64,000 bases of DNA from Rhodospirillales bacterium (lineage in GTDB: Bacteria > Pseudomonadota > Alphaproteobacteria > Rhodospirillales > JASLQF01). Shown in pieces: positions 54,114-62,374 of the stretch. The stretch lies in the NCBI GenBank assembly GCA_030744625.1, contig JASLQF010000065.1, forward strand, positions 124,001 through 188,000. The letters run 5' to 3'. Positions within the stretch are counted from its first letter, which is position 1, and each line of letters opens with the position of its first letter. Both the position numbers and the translations under genes were made by a program. The notes under the pieces are model-generated. The model saw only the letters and a list, made by a program, of their open reading frames with translations, searched no databases and had not been told where the DNA came from.

Positions 54114-54857
54114 CTAGGTCTCGCCGCCGCCGTTGACTTGAATCATCTGTCCGTTGACGTAGGCGCCGGCGTCGGAAACCAGCATGGAGACGACGGCGGC
54201 GACCTCGCCGGGCTCGCCGAGCCGGCCGGCGGGAACCCGCGCCACCGTCGATTGTTGCAGCGCCATGGCCGCCGGATCAGCGTGATCGAGGCGAATCGGC
54301 CCCGGTGATACGATGTTCGCGGTGATCCCCTGGGCGCCGAATTCCTTGGCCAGGGTCTTGGTCAGTCCCCACGCCCCATGCTTGGCGGCCGAGACGTGGG
54401 CGCGCCCGGCATGGCCGTGGATGGCGTTCATCCCGGCAAAATTCACGATGCGGCCCCATCGGCGCTCCACCATGTCCGGCAGGAAGGCGCGCGAAAGCCA
54501 GAACGCCGCGTGCAGGTCGATGGCCATGACGCGGTCCCATTCGTCGTCCGTCATCTCCAGGAAAGCGGCCGCCGGGCGGATGGCGGCGTTGTTGACGAGG
54601 ACGTCGACGGCGCCGAAGCGCTCGAGCGCTTGTGCCGCCAGCCGGTCGGCGTCCTCGCGGATGCCGACGTCGCCCCGCACGGAAATGGCCTCGACGCCGA
54701 GGGCGCGCGCCTCGCCGGCGACGGCCTCGATGGCCGCCTCGTCGCTGGAGCCGTTGACCACCACGTCGAACCCGTTCCCGGCCAGGGCGAGGACGATGGC
54801 GCGGCCGATATTGCGCCCCGATCCGCTGACCAGTGCCGTTCGGCGCTTTTCGGCCAT
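54114..54857 (-). CDS. Short-chain dehydrogenase/reductase with altered catalytic residues
   Basis: A 247-residue SDR fold: VSGSGRNIGRAIVLAL is the cofactor loop and NNAAIRP the core motif. At the active site, the expected Ser (13 residues before Tyr) is G142 and the YxxxK motif reads VSAAK with V155 and K159, so both the Ser and the Tyr are missing. Asn and Lys remain. It may be inactive, use another chemistry or be regulatory. It converges on the amidohydrolase, 4 bases away. Confidence 0.85.
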   Translation of the reverse strand: MAEKRRTALVSGSGRNIGRAIVLALAGNGFDVVVNGSSDEAAIEAVAGEARALGVEAISVRGDVGIREDADRLAAQALERFGAVDVLVNNAAIRPAAAFLEMTDDEWDRVMAIDLHAAFWLSRAFLPDMVERRWGRIVNFAGMNAIHGHAGRAHVSAAKHGAWGLTKTLAKEFGAQGITANIVSPGPIRLDHADPAAMALQQSTVARVPAGRLGEPGEVAAVVSMLVSDAGAYVNGQMIQVNGGGET

Positions 54858-54936
54858 ATCATTCCCCTGTTCTCATCGGTGACGGGCGCTGTCATAAAGC
54901 CCGGGTGAAACACCCATAGTACAAGGAAGGCATGGC

Positions 54937-55314
54937 ATGAGCACCCAGGAGGGCTACGAGAAAATCTACGCCGAGCTTATCGGCTTCGTTCCGCCCCGCA
55001 TCCAGCATCGGGTCCGCCTCGGGCTCGAGGTCGACCCCGGGCTCCTGGATCAGGTGGAACGCATTCGCACGACAGCGATGTATCCCGAGTGTTTCGATAC
55101 CAAGACGGCGCAGCTCATGCTGTTCGGCATCCTGATCTCCCACGTGTCGCCGGCGTCGGAGTTCCATGGCCGTGCCGCCAAGCGCGCCGGGGCGAGCAAG
55201 GCGGAGATGCACGCCGTGTGTGGCCTCGCCTTCCTGTTCCGCGGCCTGCCCGCCTTCAACCTGGGCGCCGAGGTCATCAACACCATATTCGACGAGGACG
55301 AAGAAGAGGAATAG
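54937..55314 (+). CDS. Carboxymuconolactone decarboxylase-like (AhpD fold) protein
   Basis: A 125-residue helical protein. RTTAMYPECFDTKTAQLMLFGIL and SEFHGRAAKRAGASKAEMHAV match the CMD family, which includes AhpD peroxidase and gamma-carboxymuconolactone decarboxylase. The redox CxxC of AhpD is absent, so the decarboxylase-like branch is more likely. It may belong with the LigB/LigI-like genes. ATG preceded by AAGGAAGG. Confidence 0.82.
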   Translation: MSTQEGYEKIYAELIGFVPPRIQHRVRLGLEVDPGLLDQVERIRTTAMYPECFDTKTAQLMLFGILISHVSPASEFHGRAAKRAGASKAEMHAVCGLAFLFRGLPAFNLGAEVINTIFDEDEEEE

Positions 55315-55415
55315 CCGCGTCGGGCCGCGATGCGCGCCGCATACACAAAAGGCGCCGCCAGTTTTCCGTTTGGGCGGCGCCAGTTCACTGTTGACCTTGG
55401 AAAATGCGAGAAGTT

Positions 55416-55529
55416 TCAGATCCAACCGGCTGTCAAGGAATACACGAGAAACAAGATCACCACGATCCCCGTGATTCCGATCGTCCAGAATAGAATCTGT
55501 TTGCTCTGCTTCTCCTCCTGTGTGGTCAT
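55416..55529 (-). CDS. Small single-pass membrane protein (37 aa)
   Basis: ATG at 55529 has GGAGG five bases upstream (spacing to the A of ATG), a strong ribosome-binding site. The peptide has a polar, charged N-terminus (MTTQEEKQSK), then about 19 hydrophobic residues (ILFWTIGITGIVVILFLVY) and a short tail, giving one membrane helix with the N-terminus probably in the cytoplasm. A near-perfect palindrome lies upstream. Resembles in size small respiratory or transporter subunits, but no homologue is recognised. Confidence 0.65.
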   Translation of the reverse strand: MTTQEEKQSKQILFWTIGITGIVVILFLVYSLTAGWI

Positions 55530-55550
55530 GTTCGCCTCCAACCAGAGCAG

Positions 55551-55572
55551 CCGTATCATCCGGATAATACGG
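55551..55572. promoter_or_regulatory. 22-base near-palindrome upstream of the small membrane protein
   Basis: CCGTATCATCC-GGATAATACGG has 11-base arms with one G-T mismatch pair. It lies 22 bases upstream of the small gene, and on its strand contains TATTAT, a possible -10. A perfect 12-base palindrome AGAGGCGCCTCT follows at 55583-55594. Possible operator or RNA hairpin; regulator unknown. Confidence 0.45.
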
Positions 55573-55762
55573 CGGCGGCCATAGAGGCGCCTCTCACCTA
55601 GAGAATAGTATCGCGCCGCTTCATAGTCGAGGATTACGGTCGGTTCCGACTTCCGCCGTTTCCGCGTTTCCGGGCGATAGGAGGCACGGGTTGCAAACCG
55701 GAGGGCGCTGGGATAGCTAGGGTCGTTATCGTTTCAGGAAAATCTATCTGGGGGGAGACGAC

Positions 55763-56401
55763 ATGATCGAATGGCGCATCAAGGGCCGGGAGTTTTCCAA
55801 CTGCAACTGCAATTACGGCTGTCCCTGCCAGTTCAACGCATTGCCCACCCACGGCAACTGCGAGGCCGTCGCCGGCTACCAGATCGACGAAGGGCACTTC
55901 GGCGACGTCAGGCTCGACGGCTTGCGCGCCGCCGCCGTCTACAGCTGGCCCAAGGCCGTGCACGAAGGCAACGGAACCGCGCTGTTGATCGTCGACGAGA
56001 AGGCGGACGAGGCGCAACGGGACGCTCTCCTCAGGATCATGCGGGGCGAGGAGACGGAACCCATGACGACCATGTGGTCCGTTTACGCGCACATGACGAC
56101 GACGGTCCTGGAGCCGCTCTTCAAGCCGATCGACTTCGAGGTCGACGTTAACGCGCGCACGGCCCGGCTGTCCGTCCCCGGGGTCATAGAAGGCAGCGGC
56201 GAACCGATCCGCAACCCGGTCACCGGCAACATCCATCGGGCGCGCATCGACCTGCCCAACGGCTTCGAATACGAGGTTGCCGAGATGGGCAGCGGCACGA
56301 CCAAGACGACGGGAGGCATCGAGCTCGACCTGGAGGCCAGCTATGGCCAGTTCGCCGAGCTTCACCTCTCGAACACCGGCGTGGTGCGGCAATCGGCGTG
56401 A
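55763..56401 (+). CDS. DUF1326 family protein
   Basis: A 212-residue protein. The diagnostic Cys-rich start FSNCNCNYGCPCQF fits the DUF1326 family, whose role is unknown; the cysteines suggest metal binding. GGGGGGAG precedes the ATG. A weak promoter may be TTGCAA (55691-55696) with TAGCTA 17 bases on. The next gene follows after 44 bases. Confidence 0.88.
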   Translation: MIEWRIKGREFSNCNCNYGCPCQFNALPTHGNCEAVAGYQIDEGHFGDVRLDGLRAAAVYSWPKAVHEGNGTALLIVDEKADEAQRDALLRIMRGEETEPMTTMWSVYAHMTTTVLEPLFKPIDFEVDVNARTARLSVPGVIEGSGEPIRNPVTGNIHRARIDLPNGFEYEVAEMGSGTTKTTGGIELDLEASYGQFAELHLSNTGVVRQSA

Positions 56402-56445
56402 CGGATTAGCTGAACCGGTGGGGTGAGGGCTGGAGTCCAGAGGTC

Positions 56446-56823
56446 ATGGCATTCGATCTCTTCGTCAATGGCGGGCTGATGCGTGGACTATCGCACCACG
56501 CCAACCTGAACGGGACGGAATTTCTCGAAGAATGCGCCACCGCGCCCCGCTACCGCCTTTATTCCATCGCCGACAAACACCCCGGCATGTTCGAGGTCGA
56601 GGAGGGCGGTGTCGCGGTGGCCGGCGAGCTTTACCGGGCACCCGACGCGGTGTGGTTGAATATCGAGGCGGGCGAGCCGCCCGATCTTTACCGCGGCCGC
56701 GTGGCGCTGGCCGATGGCCGCGAGGTTTTCGGCATCCTCTACCCGCGGGAGCTCGCCGAACACCGTCATCGCGACGTCTCGGCTTTCGGCGGCTGGCGGG
56801 CGTACCTAGCGGATAGAATCTAA
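56446..56823 (+). CDS. Gamma-glutamylcyclotransferase-like (AIG2-like) protein
   Basis: A 125-residue barrel-fold protein: FVNGGLMRGLSHHANL carries the nucleotide-free substrate loop of the family, and VAGELYRAP with an acidic Glu fits the catalytic region. Related proteins act on gamma-glutamyl dipeptides or form the C-terminal domain of allophanate hydrolase. Function uncertain. Probably transcribed with the DUF1326 gene. Confidence 0.72.
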   Translation: MAFDLFVNGGLMRGLSHHANLNGTEFLEECATAPRYRLYSIADKHPGMFEVEEGGVAVAGELYRAPDAVWLNIEAGEPPDLYRGRVALADGREVFGILYPRELAEHRHRDVSAFGGWRAYLADRI

Positions 56824-57045
56824 TCTATGGTCCCCATACGACGGCTTCGCCTCCGGAAAGCGGCGCCTGAACCGCTGCTAGCGCCAGCGGCGCCGCGCCG
56901 AGCCGCCCCACGCCGTTAAGCGCCTTCACATCCGGTTCACAAGGCATTCAATGGCGCGCAACATCCTCCTGATATCCATGGCATTGCATTGGCCGCGACG
57001 CTCCCGGAGACCCGCGCCGCGGCCGCGAAGCAAGGAGATGATGCC

Positions 57046-57819
57046 ATGGCTTCCATCCGCAATTCCGTTTTCGTGGCGATCGTTCTCGGCGCCCTTGCGG
57101 GCCTTTACACGGGCACGGCGGCGGCCTCCCCGTGCGCTCCGTTGCCCAAAGTCAAGTGGTGGGGCACCCACAGCCACGCGGCGATGATCTCTTACGTGGA
57201 CAAGAAGTATGGCGGCTCCTGGGCAGACTACATCGCCAAGTGGGAGAGTTACCGTTCCCGCATCGAGGACATCCACGGCCGTGGCGGTGCCGCCGCCGTC
57301 AAGAAGGCCGGGGTCAGGCTCGAAGGGGCGCGGCTCGCCGAATACGGCCAAAAGATCGGACGGCGCGTTTCCGTCATGCAATGCCTGGCCAAGGAATCGG
57401 CCGGGCGGGGCAGGCCCATGCGCGCCGCCGGCGCTTATGGGTCTCCGCGCTCGGAGGCCGTCGTCATCGGTGCCTCGCGAGACGATACGGCGCGCCAATC
57501 GGACTCCGCCGATTGCCCGGCGCTCCCCGAAATTTCCTGGTGGGGCACCAACAGTCACCGCAGGATGACCGCCTACGTCGGCCGTAAATACGATGGCGAC
57601 TGGACGCCCTACATCGCCAAGTGGGAGCGCTACGAGGTGCGCATGCGCGACATCCTGAACCGGGGTGGTACCGCCATCCTCAAGAAAAAGGGAATCAAGA
57701 TGGAAGGCGAGGCGCTCGCCAAATACGCCGAAAAGATCGAACAACGCGTCTACGTGATGCGCTGTCTGGCCGGCGAGGACGGGGCCCGGTCGTCCGGTCG
57801 TTCGGCATCTACCGATTAG
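57046..57819 (+). CDS. Secreted protein of two Cys-bracketed tandem repeats
   Basis: A 257-residue protein with signal peptide (cleavage near AAA at 25-27). Two 84-residue units follow, C30 to C113 and C157 to C240, each with exactly 82 residues between the cysteines. Shared landmarks are WWGTHSH/WWGTNSH, YIAKWE, and KKxGxxxEG...AKYxxKI...VMxCLA, about 55 percent identical by eye, joined by a 40-residue polar linker. The cysteines probably form one disulfide per unit in the periplasm. No recognised domain. AAGGAG sits 10 bases before the ATG; an in-frame start at 56989 is less likely. Confidence 0.8.
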   Translation: MASIRNSVFVAIVLGALAGLYTGTAAASPCAPLPKVKWWGTHSHAAMISYVDKKYGGSWADYIAKWESYRSRIEDIHGRGGAAAVKKAGVRLEGARLAEYGQKIGRRVSVMQCLAKESAGRGRPMRAAGAYGSPRSEAVVIGASRDDTARQSDSADCPALPEISWWGTNSHRRMTAYVGRKYDGDWTPYIAKWERYEVRMRDILNRGGTAILKKKGIKMEGEALAKYAEKIEQRVYVMRCLAGEDGARSSGRSASTD

Positions 57820-57864
57820 CTGTTCTCAATGTTTCGCCGCGGCGCATCCCCACCGCCGCCCCGC

Positions 57865-57889
57865 TCGCCAAATAAATGGTGGATTTGGC
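57865..57889. promoter_or_regulatory. Inverted repeat upstream of the Crp/Fnr gene
   Basis: CGCCAAAT, nine bases, ATTTGGCG: 8-base arms 57 bases before the regulator start. Not the usual FNR box, but a possible site for this or another regulator. Confidence 0.4.
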
Positions 57890-57946
57890 GGCCCATATCG
57901 CGTTGAGTGACGCTCACGGAATGGGAATCGCCCGGGGGAGCGACGG

Positions 57947-58660
57947 ATGGAGGCACAGAAGGACTGCTTCCAATGCGCGGCCGAGGAACACACCGAATGG
58001 TGCGACCTCAGCGAGGCCGAACTCGCCGAGGTGCGCGCCGCCGTGATTTGCCGACGCGTCGAGGCCGGAACGACGGTCTATCACGAGGGTACCCCCAGCC
58101 TCGGCGTCCACTACCTGTCCGAAGGGTTGATCGGCATCCGCAAGGTCGACCGCGACGGGAACGCCATAATGCTGCACCTGGTGGCGGGGGGCGAATCGTT
58201 CGGCTACAGGTCGTTTCTGGCCGGCGAGGACCACACCACGACTGCCGAATGCCTGGAGCCCAGCATTGTCTGCTTCGTCGAGCGCTCGGTGGTTTCGCGC
58301 ATGATCGAGAAGAACCCGGCGCTCGGCCTGCGTTTCTTGCGGCGCGCCGTGACCGACCTCGAGCAGATCGAGGAAAAACGCATCCATTGCCAGACGCTTT
58401 CCGTGCGGGCCCGCCTGGCGCACCTTTTACTCGTGCTCAGGAAGCGCTTCGCGACGGCGATGCCGGACGGCGAGCAGCTCTTCGATCTGCCGGTGTCGCG
58501 CAAGGACATGGCGGCGATGATCGGCGCCCGCCCGGAAACCGTGTCCCGCATCATCCGGGAGATGGAAGACGACGGTGTCGCGCAATTCGCCAAGCGCCAG
58601 GTGCGGGTGCCCGAAATCAAGGAACTCTTCCACGAAATCGAACTCGGCTATCACGTCTAG
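57947..58660 (+). CDS. Crp/Fnr family regulator with FNR-like cysteines
   Basis: A 237-residue activator: an N-terminal cyclic-nucleotide-fold domain and a C-terminal winged helix (RKDMAAMIGARPETVSRIIR). The N-terminus has C7, C10 and C19 and an internal Cys at 102 (also 35 and 109), an arrangement like the C20/C23/C29/C122 iron-sulfur ligands of FNR, so oxygen or redox sensing is plausible. The TAG stop lies in the terminal CTAG of repeat B. Confidence 0.85.
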   Translation: MEAQKDCFQCAAEEHTEWCDLSEAELAEVRAAVICRRVEAGTTVYHEGTPSLGVHYLSEGLIGIRKVDRDGNAIMLHLVAGGESFGYRSFLAGEDHTTTAECLEPSIVCFVERSVVSRMIEKNPALGLRFLRRAVTDLEQIEEKRIHCQTLSVRARLAHLLLVLRKRFATAMPDGEQLFDLPVSRKDMAAMIGARPETVSRIIREMEDDGVAQFAKRQVRVPEIKELFHEIELGYHV

Positions 58661-58791
58661 CGCGTTATCCGGCCGAGTGGCGCCAGTCCAATACCTCCCA
58701 CCCCAACCCTCCCCCGCAAGGGGAGGAGGGAGAATTTCTAAGCGTTTCCAGATAAATAGCCCTCCCCCTCGATGGGGGCGGGTTGGGTGCG
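58657..58791. repeat. Dispersed repeat B, copy 2 (about 135 bp)
   Basis: Same layout as 51371-51505. It begins CTAGCGCGTTATCCG, which is identical to the outer 15 bases of repeat A copies 1 and 2 read in the opposite direction. Its CTAG supplies the stop of the Crp/Fnr gene. Confidence 0.85.
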
Positions 58792-58874
58792 ATAAAGGTG
58801 ACGTGATATTTAATTATCCTAATTGCGTTCGCCTACTTCGCCGAGGCGGCGCCGGTCGGACCGGAGTGGGCGGA

Positions 58875-60479
58875 TCAGCCTTGCGCTACCCCTTCCTGCC
58901 GAGGACCGGTGCCGGCAACATCCGGTAGCGGCTTGATTCCATCGTCCGCCGTTTCCCGGTCAACCACCGCCTCGTCAACGGGTTTTCTTTCGCTCAGGGG
59001 AAGATCGATCCAGAAGGTGGATCCCTTGCCGACCTCGGAATCGACACCGATATGACCGTCCATCCTCTCGATGAGCTGCTTTGTGATGGTGAGACCGATA
59101 CCGGTGCCCTCGATATTCGTGTTCTCCGCCCTCAACCGGCTGAACGGCTCAAACAGTTTCCCCAGCATGTCCCCGGGAATTCCCTCGCCGGTGTCGGTGA
59201 CGGAGATATGGAGCGTGGCGCCGGGTGTCTCATGACAATCAAGTGTAATCTTGCCTTTCTCACGGTTGTACTTGACGGCGTTGGACATCAGGTTGAGAAG
59301 CGATTGCCTGAGCCGGGTGTGGTCGGCACGTATCTTCGCCGCGGTCTTGAAACCTTCTCCGACGGCGATCTCGATGCCACGTTCGTTGGCCATCGTATGG
59401 ATAAGCGAAAGACATTCATCGAGGACGGTTTTGGCGCACACATCCTCGATGGACAGCTCCACCATGCCGGCCTCGATCTTGGCAAGGTCCAGGACTTCGT
59501 TGATCACCTCGAGCAGGTGCTGTCCGCCATTCATGATGTGGTCGACATAATCTTTCTGGGTTTCGGTCAACTGCTCCTTGGAACTGAACGCCAGCAACTG
59601 CCCGAAACCCAGGACGGCGTTCAAGGGCGTCCTCAGCTCATGGCTCATGGAGGACAGGAATTCGGACTTGGCCTGATTGGCATTTTCCGCCTCTTCCTTG
59701 GCGATCAGCAATTCGTTCTCTTTCTTCTTGATTTTTTCCAGATTCGACGCCGCCCATTGCAGCATCCGGTTGAAGGCCTGAATTACATGTCCCCACTCGT
59801 CGGACCGCCGCGACTCCACGATATATTTTTCCGGGTTGTTGGGATCGGAACCGGTGTCCGTCAATCGATTGCGAAGGCTGATGATGGGTGACAGGACCAT
59901 CCCATTCAAAACAAGCATGGTGACGATCGTCACGAACACCGAGATCAATAGAACCAGGCCGGCGATCCGCCACACGAAGGCTTCGATTTGAGCCTCGATT
60001 TCGCTTGTATCAATTCTGGCTGAAACCAAATAGGGCGCTCGAACGCGACGCGGCGGCCAAAGAACATCCATTCTGGTATTGTCGATCATTCTTCGCCGGA
60101 TTGTCTTGCCGGAACTTTCGGGCACATCGTCGAACAACCCGGGGGGTTCACCAAACCTTGCTATTTCCACGCCTGTTTTCTCGAATACCTGCGCCCCGAT
60201 CAAAACCGAACCGTCCCTGAGCGATGCGGCGGTCTCGGGAAATCGGGTCGCCAGGGTCCCTTGAGCGCCGACCGATCGGAGGATCGCCCTCATCACCACC
60301 ACCGCTTCCCTTTCCACTTCAGCCAAACGATCCCTTTCGTAGTTCCTGACCGAGAAAAACAGTATCCCACCCTCAATCACAAGTATTGCAAAGAATACTC
60401 CAATAGTTATCCGCCAACACAAGCGATATTTAAATGCTCTTCTCAAACCATACCAAACATAGTTGATAAACTCCGTCAT
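58875..60479 (-). CDS. Membrane-bound sensor histidine kinase (orphan)
   Basis: A 534-residue kinase. Two membrane segments (about 24-46 and 170-192) flank a 120-residue periplasmic sensor; a HAMP region, a coiled coil, the HisKA box SHELRTPLNAVLGFGQ (His280) and an ATPase domain (LLNLMSNAVKYN, GEGIPGDML, GTGIGLTITKQL) follow. No receiver domain and no response regulator gene nearby, so its partner is elsewhere. A DNA-binding target is unknown. Confidence 0.93.
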   Translation of the reverse strand: MTEFINYVWYGLRRAFKYRLCWRITIGVFFAILVIEGGILFFSVRNYERDRLAEVEREAVVVMRAILRSVGAQGTLATRFPETAASLRDGSVLIGAQVFEKTGVEIARFGEPPGLFDDVPESSGKTIRRRMIDNTRMDVLWPPRRVRAPYLVSARIDTSEIEAQIEAFVWRIAGLVLLISVFVTIVTMLVLNGMVLSPIISLRNRLTDTGSDPNNPEKYIVESRRSDEWGHVIQAFNRMLQWAASNLEKIKKKENELLIAKEEAENANQAKSEFLSSMSHELRTPLNAVLGFGQLLAFSSKEQLTETQKDYVDHIMNGGQHLLEVINEVLDLAKIEAGMVELSIEDVCAKTVLDECLSLIHTMANERGIEIAVGEGFKTAAKIRADHTRLRQSLLNLMSNAVKYNREKGKITLDCHETPGATLHISVTDTGEGIPGDMLGKLFEPFSRLRAENTNIEGTGIGLTITKQLIERMDGHIGVDSEVGKGSTFWIDLPLSERKPVDEAVVDRETADDGIKPLPDVAGTGPRQEGVAQG

Positions 60480-60772
60480 CTTGGCCTCTCAAATGCTGCC
60501 GATTTCGGAATGTGCTATCGTCCCTCGTGCAGTCGAAGCAATGTCTGGCAAGTAACATACTCCCGACCCGCCTTGCCCGCTTTTCACAATGCGGCGATGT
60601 CGTTCAAATTAAAGTGAATTGAACCTGTTCCCGATCATCGCCAACACTCGCGAATTCGATCGGTGGCTGGATGCGCCGGAACAGGTCTCTGGGGACGGCC
60701 ACCTCGGCCGATTGGAAGGTGACATAACGACCAGCGGCGGACGACTTCCTCCGCCGTGTCACGAAATTCCGT
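60480..60772. other. Gap between the kinase and the M23 gene
   Basis: About 290 bases, AT-richer near the kinase side, probably holding the kinase promoter on the minus strand and the 3' end of the M23 transcript. Small open frames here lack ribosome-binding sites or family features, so I see no gene. Confidence 0.5.
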
Positions 60773-62149
60773 TTACGGGTATACGGCCTGGTCGCCGCCC
60801 GCCGCCACACGGGCGGTGCCGGCGAGGCCGGCGTGGCGCGCCTCGATGGCGGCGCGCGCTTCGTCGAAGCGCGCCAGCTCGACCCCCTTGAGCTTGCGTC
60901 CCGACGGCATCTTGATGCTGAGCGGGTTGGCGCGGCGCCCGCCCTTCAGGATCTCGTAGTGCAGGTGCGGCCCCGTCGAGCGCCCCGTGGTGCCGACGTA
61001 GCCGATGATCTCGCCCTGGGTGACGCGCCTGCCCGGCCGCATGCCGCGCGCGAAACCCTTGAGGTGGCCGTAGGCCGTGGAGTAGCCGGCGTTGTGGCGG
61101 ATGCGCACGTACTTGCCGTAGGCCCCGTTGCGCCCGGCCACCTCGACACGGCCATTGCCGGCGGCGTAGATGGGCGTGCCGCGGGGCGCCGCGAAGTCGA
61201 GGCCCCGGTGCATCCTGGTGTAGCCCAGGATGGGGTGCTTGCGCCGTCCGAAGCGGGACGACAGCCGGGCGCCGTCGATGGGCGTGCGCATGAGCGCCTT
61301 CTTGGCGCTCTGGCCCTGGGCATCGTAGTAGTCGGTGCGCTTGTCATCCCCGGCGAAACGGTAGATGGGCAGGTTCTTGCCGCTCAACGTCAGCCGGGCG
61401 TAGACGACGCCCCCTTCATGGACCTTGCGGCCGCCCTCGAAGAAACGCTCGTACATGACCTCGAAGCGGTCGCCGCGACGGATGTCGCGCTGGAAATCCA
61501 CGTCCCAGGAATAGGCGCGCACCATCTCGACGAGCACTGGCACCGGCACCCCGGCCCGGGTGGCGTCGGCGAACAGGCTGTCGTCGATGGAGCCGGCGGC
61601 GGCAGCCAGCTCGCGGGTCAATGCCTTCTTGTACTGGCGCGCCGTGAAGCCCCCGGCGGCGGCGCGCCCGACGACCACGGCGCGCGCGAAATCGAGGTTG
61701 AGCTCGAGGCCGAGAAAGCGCCCCGGCGCCGGTATTCCGGGCGCCGGGGCGAAGGTCACGGCGACGGCCTGTCCAGGCCTGATGCGCCGGGGGTCGAAAA
61801 CGCCGCCCAGCGCGGCGATGGCCGCGACGGCGTCGTCGGCGTCGATGCCGGCCTCGACGAGGAGCGAGCCCAGGATGTCGCCGCGCCCGATGTGCAGGGT
61901 CTGGGTATAGGGCGCGGTCGCCGCGACGCCCTGGCGCGGCGCCACCGGGTGGCGGGTGGCGAGCGCCGCCGCCGCCGCCGGATTGCCGAGCGAGATGGGG
62001 GCCATGGCGAGGGTTGCGGCCGCGCCATCGGTGCCAACTGTGACCGGTCGGCCATCGCCCGCCGCCGATGGGTCGTACACGAACAAATTGGCCGAGACGA
62101 CGATGGCACCGAGGGCCACGCCGGCGGCCAGAATTCCCCTCAAGAGCAT
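60773..62149 (-). CDS. M23 (LytM) peptidoglycan endopeptidase, MepM-like
   Basis: A 458-residue envelope hydrolase. An N-terminal signal anchor is followed by a domain with LysM/OapA-like features and the M23 peptidase domain: HRGLDFAAPRGTP (His314, Asp318) and GPHLHYEIL (His395, His397) are the zinc and catalytic residues. It cleaves peptidoglycan crosslinks during growth. The ATG at 62149 is chosen because it opens a good signal sequence; the frame stays open to 62239. Confidence 0.92.
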   Translation of the reverse strand: MLLRGILAAGVALGAIVVSANLFVYDPSAAGDGRPVTVGTDGAAATLAMAPISLGNPAAAAALATRHPVAPRQGVAATAPYTQTLHIGRGDILGSLLVEAGIDADDAVAAIAALGGVFDPRRIRPGQAVAVTFAPAPGIPAPGRFLGLELNLDFARAVVVGRAAAGGFTARQYKKALTRELAAAAGSIDDSLFADATRAGVPVPVLVEMVRAYSWDVDFQRDIRRGDRFEVMYERFFEGGRKVHEGGVVYARLTLSGKNLPIYRFAGDDKRTDYYDAQGQSAKKALMRTPIDGARLSSRFGRRKHPILGYTRMHRGLDFAAPRGTPIYAAGNGRVEVAGRNGAYGKYVRIRHNAGYSTAYGHLKGFARGMRPGRRVTQGEIIGYVGTTGRSTGPHLHYEILKGGRRANPLSIKMPSGRKLKGVELARFDEARAAIEARHAGLAGTARVAAGGDQAVYP

Positions 62150-62341
62150 CTCGTTCCACCCACTCTTCGTTGCCCCGCCGGATGCGTCACGGAAGCCGCC
62201 GCGCATGCAGGTTGCGCCGCAAGATGTCGGTGCGGGCACCGCCTGTCAAGAGCGTTTCCGCCGATTCATCACCTGGAATCAAGGCTGTACACCGGAAAAG
62301 GTTAAGATATGGTTTTCCGTGCCTGGGAGCGACCGGCACCC

Positions 62342-62347
62342 TATAAT
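62342..62347 (+). promoter_or_regulatory. Putative -10 of the amidohydrolase gene
   Basis: A consensus TATAAT lies 27 bases before the ATG at 62375, with GGGGGAGG as ribosome-binding site between. No good -35 is visible at the expected spacing. Confidence 0.5.
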
Positions 62348-62374
62348 CCACGGCCAACCGGGGGAGGACGTCTC

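Noticed and set aside
60619..60891. 90-codon open frame overlapping the end of the M23 gene
   Set aside because: No ribosome-binding site, mostly antisense to the M23 gene and of low-complexity Arg/Pro composition at its end.
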